From Pseudomonadota bacterium (GTDB lineage: Bacteria; Pseudomonadota; Gammaproteobacteria; Steroidobacterales; Steroidobacteraceae), in NCBI GenBank assembly GCA_023433705.1, contig JAEYUC010000099.1, forward strand, positions 1-14,550: 14,550 nucleotides of DNA. Direction: 5' to 3'. The stretch's first letter is position 1; each line of letters opens with the position of its first letter. Shown here piece by piece: positions 7,260 to 13,300 of this stretch. Under the pieces are notes generated by a model. It saw only the letters and a list, made by a program, of their open reading frames with translations, ran no database searches and was not told the origin of the DNA. Both the position numbers and the translations under genes were made by a program.

Positions 7260-9073
7260 TTCTGCACCAGGTATTCGGGCGAGATCAGCACGAGAAAGAA
7301 TCCCGCGGCCAGCATGTCGAGCTTCTCTTCCGTACTGCTCGAGGCGCTGACGCCATAGGCGCGCAACGCCCTGTTGAGATCGTCCAATGTTTCCCCGGAA
7401 AGCTGGTCGGCAGTGAGATGCAGATCCAGCCACTCGATCACGGCGGGAATGTCGTGCGCGATCGGCAGCAGTGCCGTGTAGGCAGGCCGCACGTCCCGCA
7501 CGCCTTCGCGGGTCACCGCCTCCATGAAGTTGATGTACCCCGCCGTGCTCGACTCGTTCAGCAGCTGAAATTCCGGCGCCTGTTTGTCCGCCGCCGCGAT
7601 GGCGGTATTCGGCGGCACATATCCGGGCCGGAAGAAATTGAACACGGATGGCGAGCGCAACGGACTCTGTCCGAGCTGCCGGTCGCTTTCGGAGAGATCG
7701 TCTATCTCCCAGGCGCCGTTGTCCGACGCGACCTCCGCCGTGCGTGCCCATTGCACGAAGCGCACGATGGGCTCGCGCAGCTTGCCGCCCAGCGTGTCGT
7801 CGTCCGTCGGCATGGCGCGCGCCTCCTCGTCCGTGAGCATCGCGGTCCACACGGCTTTCAGGTCGCCACGCACGTCGGCGCCGTTGTTGCCGAACACGGT
7901 GGCGACGCGCTCGACGTACGCCGGCGACGGATTGCTCGTCACGAGCCGCTGGATCATCTGCCGCGCGAAGAACGGGCCGGTGTTCGCGTGGTAGAAGAGC
8001 CGATCGAGCGCGATGGTCAGCGCATCCGCGCCGGGTGTCGTACTCGATATCTGCACACCCAGGAAATTCTTGTCCCTGCGCGAGTGGTTGTCCGGATTGA
8101 ACCGCATGGGATTGCTCGCGTAATGCTTGCTCGGTATTTCGCTGCGGGACCATGCGACACGCGTGCGGCTGCCGCCATTGGATAGATAGTCGAAGCCGTA
8201 ACCCGTGAATACCCGGGCGAGGTTGCTGACGTCGTCGGGGCCGTAGGTTTCGATCGGCCTGTTTTCGGCGTCGAGTTTCGGCGTGCCGTCGAGGTTCAGC
8301 TCGTGCAGTCCGATCGTGAAGAGCTGCATCACCTCGCGTGCGTAATTTTCGTCCGGCTGCCGCCCGCGCGAATTTTCCCCGAGGTTTCCGCGCGTATTGA
8401 GGAAGAATCCCATCGCCGCGTTGAGCGTGATCGCCTCGAGCAGCTCGCGAAAGTTGCCGAACGCATGCCCGGTGAGCAGGTCCCAGTACGCGCCGATCAG
8501 GTAGGGCGGGAAGAACACGTTGATCGGCGTCAGGCTCACGACGAACAACTCGGACATCGCGAGCGCCAAGCGTTTGCGCATCTGGTCCGGGCCCGCGATG
8601 AGCTGGTTCCAGATCATGTAATCGCCGGGCGCGCGGCTGCGGTAGCGCTCCTCGGCGGTGATCGCGTCGTAGCCGCGAGAATCCAGCCAGTCGCAGCCGG
8701 TCTGGCCGGGCGGCTCCGCGTAACGCGCGTTCAGCCACGCGAGGATTCCGTCGCGGCGCAGCGCGGCGATGTCCGCATCCGTCACGGAAAATTGCGCCTG
8801 CATCAGGAAGCGCGCGGCCTCGGCGTCGGTCGCGGGCGTGCGATCGACGACGGCCGGCGGACGTGGTCCGGGCGCGGGCGGCGGCGAGATCGGCGTCGGC
8901 GGCGGACCACCCGAAGCGGGCGGGTCGGAATCACTCCCATCACCTCCGCCACCGCATGCCGAAAGTGCCGCGGCTGCGATCGCGCCGGCGAGCAAGCCCG
9001 CCGCGCGCGCATCCCCTGCGGCCTCCGGCGTCTCCGCTGGCGCGGATTCGACGTCCTGTTCGAGGTCCTGCAC
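7256..9073 (-). CDS. DUF1800 family putative lipoprotein (first pair)
   Basis: This 605-residue protein is read from GTG (9071-9073), preceded by GGAGG at 9078-9082. The N-terminus VQDLEQDVES matches VQELETDVEP of the second copy. A hydrophobic segment (about 24-39) ends in LSAC with Cys40, followed by Gly-rich and Pro-rich linkers to about residue 80. The DUF1800 domain carries YMIWNQLIAGPDQMRKRLAL (152-171), GAYWDLLTGHAFGNFRELLE (194-213) and QPDENYAREVMQLFTIGL (239-256), and ends SPEYLVQK like its sister. Frame continuity upstream to 9310 (79 extra residues) crosses the intergenic region and has no support. It is the first gene of the operon and diverges from the HTH-VOC gene. The biochemical role is unknown; membrane-anchored and periplasm-facing is the likely location. 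Confidence 0.92.
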   Translation of the reverse strand: MQDLEQDVESAPAETPEAAGDARAAGLLAGAIAAAALSACGGGGDGSDSDPPASGGPPPTPISPPPAPGPRPPAVVDRTPATDAEAARFLMQAQFSVTDADIAALRRDGILAWLNARYAEPPGQTGCDWLDSRGYDAITAEERYRSRAPGDYMIWNQLIAGPDQMRKRLALAMSELFVVSLTPINVFFPPYLIGAYWDLLTGHAFGNFRELLEAITLNAAMGFFLNTRGNLGENSRGRQPDENYAREVMQLFTIGLHELNLDGTPKLDAENRPIETYGPDDVSNLARVFTGYGFDYLSNGGSRTRVAWSRSEIPSKHYASNPMRFNPDNHSRRDKNFLGVQISSTTPGADALTIALDRLFYHANTGPFFARQMIQRLVTSNPSPAYVERVATVFGNNGADVRGDLKAVWTAMLTDEEARAMPTDDDTLGGKLREPIVRFVQWARTAEVASDNGAWEIDDLSESDRQLGQSPLRSPSVFNFFRPGYVPPNTAIAAADKQAPEFQLLNESSTAGYINFMEAVTREGVRDVRPAYTALLPIAHDIPAVIEWLDLHLTADQLSGETLDDLNRALRAYGVSASSSTEEKLDMLAAGFFLVLISPEYLVQK

Positions 9074-9077
9074 CTTA

Positions 9078-9082
9078 CCTCC
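9078..9082 (-). promoter_or_regulatory. Ribosome binding site fixing the GTG start at 9073
   Basis: GGAGG on the minus strand lies four bases before the GTG. This consensus site rules out the longer frame starting at 9310 and the ATG at about 9136. The 168-nt gap up to the divergent gene shows no convincing -35/-10 pair on either strand. Confidence 0.75.
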
Positions 9083-9241
9083 GTGGCGCCGGTCGATGAT
9101 CGGCAACTCCGTCGAAGACAGCTTGCCCCGGACCATGCTCGACGCGTGAGCCGGACAGGCGCAATCGTCCATGAGTCCGACAACTGGTTCGCGGAGTCGA
9201 GGGGTAGGGAAATTCGCCACACTGTCAACTACGATCGCTGC

Positions 9242-9886
9242 ATGAACCGCCCGCGCGGCCGACCGAAACACGCCGACCTGCTGACCCCGGCCGAGTGGCG
9301 CACCGTCCACGCGTTACAACACGGCATGACGAATGCCGAGGTCGCTCGCCGGCGCGGCATCAGTGTGAACGCGGTGAAATTTCACGTCGCGAATGCGCTG
9401 GCGAAACTCGGCCTGCCCGATCGTCGCGCGTTGCGGAAGTGGTTCAAGGCGCCTCGCGGCAGCACTCTGTCGCCGAGCCGGAGGAAAACGATGACCCAGA
9501 AATTCTCGCTCGGCCCCATCGGCCAGATCGCGCGCTCCGTCAGCGACATCGCGGCATCGGAGAAGTGGTATCGCGAGGTGCTCGGCCTGCCGCACCTCTA
9601 CACATTCGGGACGCTCGCGTTCTTCGACTGCGGCGGCACGCGGCTCATGCTCGCGCAAAACACGGACGGCGCCGCGAAGGAATCGATCCTCTATCTACGC
9701 GTGCCCGACATCGCCGCCGCGCACACCGGGCTCACCACGCGCGGCGTGAAGTTCACGCATGCGCCGCACATGATCCATCGCCACGCCGATGGCACCGAGG
9801 AGTGGATGGCCTTCTTCGAGGACCCGGATGGACGCCCGATGTCCATCATGTCGCAGACCAGAATGGGGTCAGACCTCACTCCCTAG
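9242..9886 (+). CDS. LuxR-type HTH fused to VOC (glyoxalase-fold) domain
   Basis: This 214-residue protein has two parts. Residues 1-70 form a GerE/LuxR-type HTH: GRPKHADLLTPAEWR, then MTNAEVARRRGISVNAVKFH, then VANALAKLGLPDRRALRKW. From residue 84 a vicinal-oxygen-chelate domain follows, with LGPIGQIARSVSDIAASEKW, YREVLGLPHLYTFG and a final WMAFFEDPDGRPMSIM. The usual first VOC metal His is Gln (GQIARS), so this may be a ligand-binding sensor rather than an enzyme. No Shine-Dalgarno precedes the ATG at 9242, while a strong GGAGG (9480-9484) precedes an in-frame ATG at 9491, so a separate 131-residue VOC protein may also be made. The last eight residues come from palindromic element E3. It diverges from the DUF1800/DUF1501 operon and could regulate it (inference). 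Confidence 0.88.
   Translation: MNRPRGRPKHADLLTPAEWRTVHALQHGMTNAEVARRRGISVNAVKFHVANALAKLGLPDRRALRKWFKAPRGSTLSPSRRKTMTQKFSLGPIGQIARSVSDIAASEKWYREVLGLPHLYTFGTLAFFDCGGTRLMLAQNTDGAAKESILYLRVPDIAAAHTGLTTRGVKFTHAPHMIHRHADGTEEWMAFFEDPDGRPMSIMSQTRMGSDLTP
9480..9493 (+). promoter_or_regulatory. Internal ribosome binding site and start codon in the HTH-VOC gene
   Basis: GGAGG at 9480-9484 is followed after six bases by ATG (9491-9493), in frame with the VOC domain and exactly at its N-terminal boundary (MTQKFSLGPIGQ). It could drive a stand-alone VOC product or be a relic of gene fusion. Confidence 0.5.
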
Positions 9887-9907
9887 CAAATCGGGTCTGA
9901 CCCCATT
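9862..9907. repeat. Palindromic element E3 (14-bp arms) overlapping a gene end
   Basis: Arms AATGGGGTCAGACC (9862-9875) and GGTCTGACCCCATT (9894-9907) are perfectly complementary around an 18-nt loop. The left arm and part of the loop are translated as the last residues of the HTH-VOC protein, and the TAG stop (9884-9886) lies in the loop. No T-run follows. The GGGGTCAGACC core looks like a REP-type repeat of the kind associated with RAYT transposases; this is recalled resemblance and was not searched. Confidence 0.75.
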
Positions 9908-9953
9908 TACATATTGCCCGGGGTCTTTCGCCCAACGCCCACGCCTGCGAATC

Positions 9954-9993
9954 GCGACACGTTTTGTCGCAATCGTGGGGTGCAATCTACCCC
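9954..9993. promoter_or_regulatory. Two small inverted repeats upstream of the bactofilin genes
   Basis: GCGACA (9954-9959) pairs with TGTCGC (9965-9970), and GGGGT (9977-9981) pairs with ACCCC (9989-9993). They lie 38-77 nt before the first bactofilin start, where a promoter is expected. TTGTCG (9964-9969) could be a -35 box, but no good -10 lies at normal spacing. They may be an operator or leader structure, or chance in GC-rich DNA. Confidence 0.25.
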
Positions 9994-10030
9994 GCGCTTC
10001 GTGCGTCAGGCATACCCCGGGAGAACTTGC

Positions 10031-10417
10031 ATGAGCAGTCCGTACAACGCGTCGGCTGAGCGCATGTCGGTATTCGGACCGACACTGCGATTCAAAGGCG
10101 AGCTGAAGGCCCAGGAAGACCTCAAGGTCGAGGGCAAGATCGAAGGAACCATTCACCACCAGCAACGCGTGGTCGTGGGATCGAAGGGCGAAATCGTCGC
10201 CACCGTCACCGCGGCGTCCATCGACGTCGACGGTCGCGTGCAGGGCGACATCAGCGCCAAGAAGAGCGTCAGGGTCAATCAATCAGCCGTCGTGCGCGGC
10301 AACATCCGCGCGCCGAGCGTGAGCATCACTGAGGGAGCGAATTTCAATGGCAGCGTCACCATGGAGCCGACTGTTGGGAGCCAAGGAACAACCGCCCCCG
10401 CCTCCTCGGCCCGTTGA
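10031..10417 (+). CDS. Bactofilin family cytoskeletal protein (first)
   Basis: This 128-residue protein is mostly a bactofilin beta-helix domain (about residues 14-112): VFGPTLRFKGELKAQEDLKV, then repeating GxIxGxI-type rungs such as VEGKIEGTIHH, VDGRVQGDISA, RGNIRAPSVSI and ANFNGSVTM. Short disordered tails flank the domain, as is normal for bactofilins. Bactofilins polymerise without nucleotide into filaments, often membrane-associated, that scaffold cell wall or shape machinery. The ATG is preceded by GGGAG at 10019-10023. The second bactofilin gene starts 13 nt after its stop, so the two are surely co-transcribed and may co-polymerise. No peptidase M23 neighbour, a common bactofilin partner, is in the window. 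Confidence 0.93.
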   Translation: MSSPYNASAERMSVFGPTLRFKGELKAQEDLKVEGKIEGTIHHQQRVVVGSKGEIVATVTAASIDVDGRVQGDISAKKSVRVNQSAVVRGNIRAPSVSITEGANFNGSVTMEPTVGSQGTTAPASSAR

Positions 10418-10430
10418 ATCGGAGAAGAAC

Positions 10431-10892
10431 ATGAGCAAAGGATTCGGTGACGCCAAGATGGCTCCCCCGGCCCCGCCGGCGGCCCCGCAGACCTCGGCCG
10501 GCGCCTGCGTGCTCGGCCCGACCCTGCACTTCAAGGGCGAGCTGTACGGCGAAGAGGACCTGGAATTCCAGGGCCAGCTCGAGGGTTCGATCGAACACAC
10601 GCGCAGTCTTTCCATCGGCAAGGAAGGCGGCGTGACGGGCAACATCCGCGCGAAGTTCGTGATCGTCGAAGGCCGCGTCGATGGCGACATCTACGCGAGC
10701 GAGTCGGTCTCGATCCGCCAGACCGCGAAGGTGAAGGGCAACATCTTCGCTCCTCGCGTCGGCATCGCCGACGGTGCGCAGTTCAACGGCAGCGTCGACA
10801 TGAACCACAAGGGCGCGGCGGTGCGCAGCACGCCCGCGGGCACTCTCAGCGATCCTGCTGCAGAGCGTCTGCTGACGAAGGCTGCGGGCTGA
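10431..10892 (+). CDS. Bactofilin family cytoskeletal protein (second)
   Basis: This 153-residue protein has an N-terminal Pro/Ala-rich tail (about residues 1-25) before the bactofilin core (about 28-128): LGPTLHFKGELYGEEDLEFQ, then GQLEGSIEH, EGRVDGDIYASESV, KVKGNIFAPRVGI and AQFNGSVDM. The C-terminal tail is longer than that of its partner. The start at 10431 is chosen because GGAG (10421-10424) lies six bases upstream; an upstream ATG at 10347 would overlap the first bactofilin and lacks support. The two paralogues share the core layout but differ in both tails, suggesting distinct partners in one filament. Its last 47 nt overlap the 3' end of the convergent beta-lactamase-fold gene. Confidence 0.93.
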   Translation: MSKGFGDAKMAPPAPPAAPQTSAGACVLGPTLHFKGELYGEEDLEFQGQLEGSIEHTRSLSIGKEGGVTGNIRAKFVIVEGRVDGDIYASESVSIRQTAKVKGNIFAPRVGIADGAQFNGSVDMNHKGAAVRSTPAGTLSDPAAERLLTKAAG

Positions 10893-12006
10893 CCGAACCC
10901 GGGCGCGCAAGCGCCGCGATGTTCGCAGAGAGGGCGCGCAGGGAAGCCTGCGCGCCCTCTGTGTTTTTGTTGGACAGCAGGACCACGGCGAGCTTCGCCT
11001 CCGGGTAAAGGTCGGCGAAGCCCGCGAATCCGTACGTCGTGCCCGAGAACTGCAGTCGCCGCCCGTGCGGCGATTCTCCCACGATCCAGAAGAATCCCAC
11101 GTGCGAATTCCCGTCCGGCGTCGACCAGAGAGGCTGGTGCGCGAGCTTCACCGACGCATCGCGCTCGACCATCTGCCACGACGCGTAACGCAGCAGGTCC
11201 TCGGCGCTGTAACGCAGCGAATTCACCGGGTATTGCGACGTCGCGCCGTACGGCGGGAGCGGTTCGTTGTCGCGCGTATAGCCCCGTGCGAGTAGTTTGG
11301 CTTGCGGGTTGGTGCCGCTACCCATGCGCAGCGGTTTCTCGATCTCGCGCGCGAGAATGTCCTCGAACGGCTCGCCGTACACCTTCTCGAGCACGACGCC
11401 GAGCAGCATCGTACTGACGTTCGATTGCCGCGGCGCTTCTCCCGGCGGGCGCGGCAGTGCGACACGCGTGAGCTGGCCCAGGAAGTCCTTGTTCGAATAG
11501 TTGCCGTACACCCGCATCCGCGTGACCGCGAGCGGCTCGGGATCGAGCTTGCGCACCTGCGTCAGGTCCGGGATGTTGTCCACGAGCTGCGAGGTCATGC
11601 TCGCGAGATGTTTGAGTTGGATGCGCTGCCCGTCGTGCGCGAGGTTCGCGTACTCGCCATCGAGATACTTCGCGACGTCGTCCTCGAGCGTGACCCGCCC
11701 CTCGACCACCGCGCGTGCCAGGATCTGCCCCGTCATCGTCTTGCTGATGGGACCGATGTCGTAGATGGTGTCCTTGGTCGGCACGACGTTGCCGTCGATC
11801 TGGGTCGTGCCGTAGTTGTGGAAGCGTCGCTCGCCGTTGTCGTAGACGCCGATGGAAAGGCCCACGCCTTCGTTGCGGATCAGCCAGGCGCGCGCCAATG
11901 CGTCGATGGCGGCTTCATCGGGGGCGGCCGCGCTGCATGCTCCCGCGAACAGCATGACCAACAGGGTCAGGGCAGCGTTGTTGGATCGGCGCGAAATAGC
12001 CAGCAT
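10846..12006 (-). CDS. Beta-lactamase-fold (serine hydrolase) protein with lost catalytic motifs
   Basis: This 386-residue protein has the overall layout of the class C beta-lactamase/penicillin-binding-protein-like family (PF00144). The N-terminus MLAISRRSNNAALTLLVMLF with AGAC is a signal or lipoprotein signal (Cys24). Family landmarks align clearly: IYDIGPISKTMTG, ILARAVVEGRVTLEDDVAKY, LKHLASMTSQL, APRQSNVSTMLLGVVLEKVY, EKPLRMGSG and GFAGFADLYPEAKLAVVLLS. The three active-site motifs are altered: SxxK is P86-I-S-K89, so the nucleophile Ser is Pro; YxN is Q194-S-N196; and K/H-T/G-G is F320-S-G322. It is therefore probably catalytically dead or much changed. The ATG at 12006 is preferred over a TTG at 12045. 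It lies downstream of the amidohydrolase on the same strand (87-nt gap) and overlaps the bactofilin gene end. Confidence 0.88.
   Translation of the reverse strand: MLAISRRSNNAALTLLVMLFAGACSAAAPDEAAIDALARAWLIRNEGVGLSIGVYDNGERRFHNYGTTQIDGNVVPTKDTIYDIGPISKTMTGQILARAVVEGRVTLEDDVAKYLDGEYANLAHDGQRIQLKHLASMTSQLVDNIPDLTQVRKLDPEPLAVTRMRVYGNYSNKDFLGQLTRVALPRPPGEAPRQSNVSTMLLGVVLEKVYGEPFEDILAREIEKPLRMGSGTNPQAKLLARGYTRDNEPLPPYGATSQYPVNSLRYSAEDLLRYASWQMVERDASVKLAHQPLWSTPDGNSHVGFFWIVGESPHGRRLQFSGTTYGFAGFADLYPEAKLAVVLLSNKNTEGAQASLRALSANIAALARPGSVSPQPSSADALQQDR
10929..10968 (+). terminator. Intrinsic terminator of the bactofilin operon
   Basis: A perfect 14-bp GC-rich stem (10929-10942 with 10947-10960) closes a GAAG tetraloop and is followed by GTGTTTTTG. 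The T-run is only on the plus-strand side, so it ends bactofilin transcription. It lies 37 nt after the bactofilin stop and inside the coding sequence of the convergent gene. Confidence 0.9.
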
Positions 12007-12093
12007 GCGCGGGCGAGTTGAGCAGATGAGGTACGCGCTGCGCAAGCGCCCGGCTCGAGGCCACGCACGAACCAGGCGCGCCCCGATGGAATT

Positions 12094-13020
12094 TCAGCGC
12101 AGCCAGGGCGCGACGTTGTCTTCGATCGCGCGGAACTCGGCCCGGGTCAGGGGTAGTTTGCGGAAGGCTTCGAGCATCGCCTTCGGTGGAGGATCGGTCG
12201 GATCGCCGCCATCCGAGCCGTAGACGAGGCGCGGCAGACCGATGTCGCGGATGGCATTCGCGACGAACCGCGCGCGTTCGGGCGACAGATCCGCGGGAGC
12301 CACCAGCGCGAGGTCGAAATACAGGTTGCGGACCTTGGGATCGTTGCGCGCGATCGCCGCGATGAACGTCGCGAGCGCTTCGTCGGATGGTGGATCGTTC
12401 GTGGCGCCGCCGCCCGCGAAATGCGCGATCTGCACGGGCACGTCGGGCGCGGCGGCCAGCAGCTCGTCGATGAAGGTCTGCGCCTGCGTGGCGCCGTAGG
12501 GATGCGCGCGCCGGCCGCGCATGTGCACGACGATCGCAAGCTTCTTCTCGTTCGCGGCGCTGAAGACGCCTTTCACTTTCTCGACGTGCCCGGCGTCGGC
12601 GAGATTCACCGCCGACATGCCGAATTGCAGCTTGATGCCGCGACCGAAACGCTCGTCGGCCGCGCAACGCACGAGCTCGTCGAGTGCGTAGTCGGCGAGT
12701 GGATTGAAGGCGCAGAACGCGATGAGGCGTTGGGGATATTTCGCCGCCTCGCTGGCCGTCCAGTCGTTCTCGGCTTTCACCTTTTCGTAGTCGGAGTAGC
12801 GATACGCGTTCGACAACAGCACGGCGCGCTCGATGCCGGCCTCGTCGAGCATCGCGATCATGGACGCGGCGTCGATGGGCTTCTGTCCGTCCGCGGTCAT
12901 CGCGGGCGTGAGCAGGTGCTGGTGATGATCGACCGGTGGCGCGGTCATTTTCTCTTTCGCCAGGACCACCGCGGCGATGACGCAGGGCGCTAACAACATC
13001 AGCAGTGGTTTGAAGCGCAT
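12094..13020 (-). CDS. Exported amidohydrolase-2 family metal-dependent hydrolase
   Basis: This 308-residue protein has a TIM-barrel amidohydrolase-related fold (PF04909). A signal peptide, MRFKPLLMLLAPCVIAAVVL with AKEK, indicates periplasmic location, which is less usual for this family. Metal and active-site landmarks are intact: DHHQHL (H33, H35), VVHMRGR (H166), IAHFAGGG (H200) and VYGSDGGDP (D270). Family members include decarboxylases and lactone or amide hydrolases; no specific substrate can be assigned. The ATG at 13018-13020 has only a weak GGGC upstream. The beta-lactamase-fold gene follows on the same strand, so co-transcription is possible. An 8-bp inverted repeat with an 18-nt loop lies 28-61 bases upstream. 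Confidence 0.9.
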   Translation of the reverse strand: MRFKPLLMLLAPCVIAAVVLAKEKMTAPPVDHHQHLLTPAMTADGQKPIDAASMIAMLDEAGIERAVLLSNAYRYSDYEKVKAENDWTASEAAKYPQRLIAFCAFNPLADYALDELVRCAADERFGRGIKLQFGMSAVNLADAGHVEKVKGVFSAANEKKLAIVVHMRGRRAHPYGATQAQTFIDELLAAAPDVPVQIAHFAGGGATNDPPSDEALATFIAAIARNDPKVRNLYFDLALVAPADLSPERARFVANAIRDIGLPRLVYGSDGGDPTDPPPKAMLEAFRKLPLTRAEFRAIEDNVAPWLR

Positions 13021-13047
13021 GGCCCGATGTTAGCCCAGGTGCCGGGC

Positions 13048-13081
13048 CGCGATCCCCGCAATTGCAGTTGCAAGGATCGCG
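13048..13081. promoter_or_regulatory. Inverted repeat upstream of the amidohydrolase gene
   Basis: CGCGATCC (13048-13055) and GGATCGCG (13074-13081) are exact complements around an 18-nt loop rich in GCAATTGC/TTGCAA words. It could be an operator or a leader hairpin for the gene starting at 13020. No clear -35/-10 pair is visible. Confidence 0.3.
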
Positions 13082-13155
13082 ACCCGCCAGCTGGATGGGC
13101 GGCCGGGCATGCGCGAGTGAGGGGTGCGCTTGCCAGCCGCCAGATTGACGCCGGA

Positions 13156-13251
13156 CAGGTCGGGGACTGAACTTGAAATCCGTCCCCGGTTCGGCGCATC
13201 AGGTCGGGGACAAATCTGGATCCGCCCCCATTCCGGCGCCAGCCTGGCGCC
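13156..13251. repeat. Repeat element E4: two diverged direct copies and a hairpin
   Basis: CAGGTCGGGGAC occurs at 13156-13167 and again at 13200-13211. The two 44-nt copies share ATCCG(T/C)CCCC and a later TCCGGCGC-like end. In the first copy CGGGGAC (13161-13167) can pair with GTCCCCG (13182-13188). A GGCGCCA-GCC-TGGCGCC hairpin (13235-13251) closes the region. It lies 50-145 nt beyond the antiporter stop; no gene is seen in 13021-13300. Confidence 0.6.
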
Positions 13252-13300
13252 CATTGATTTTCCCTATGGACTAGCTTCCGGTGGGCCGAAATCGTTGGAA

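Noticed and set aside
4707..7358. Very long plus-strand open frame (883 codons) opposite the DUF genes, with a similar one at 2731-4200
   Set aside because: The encoded proteins are Arg/Val/Glu-rich low-complexity sequence typical of antisense frames in high-GC genes. They lie opposite clearly conserved DUF1501 and DUF1800 genes and appear in parallel in both duplicated copies only because the sense strands are homologous.
7260..8738. N-terminal extension of the DUF1501 frame upstream of 7259, and likewise 3979-4872 for the second copy
   Set aside because: The extensions are out-of-frame shadows of the DUF1800 genes. The twin-arginine signals begin at the internal ATGs, which overlap the upstream stop codons.
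8303..9241. Long in-frame upstream extension of the HTH-VOC gene
   Set aside because: It is antisense to DUF1800 and not domain-like. The HTH begins properly at GRPKHADLLTP just after the ATG at 9242.
9074..9310. 79-codon N-terminal extension of the first DUF1800 gene
   Set aside because: It crosses the divergent intergenic region and the start of the HTH-VOC gene, has no counterpart in the second copy, and a consensus ribosome binding site marks the GTG at 9073.
12007..12045. TTG start for the beta-lactamase-fold protein (13 extra residues)
   Set aside because: The signal peptide is better formed from the ATG at 12006, and the TTG has no ribosome binding site.
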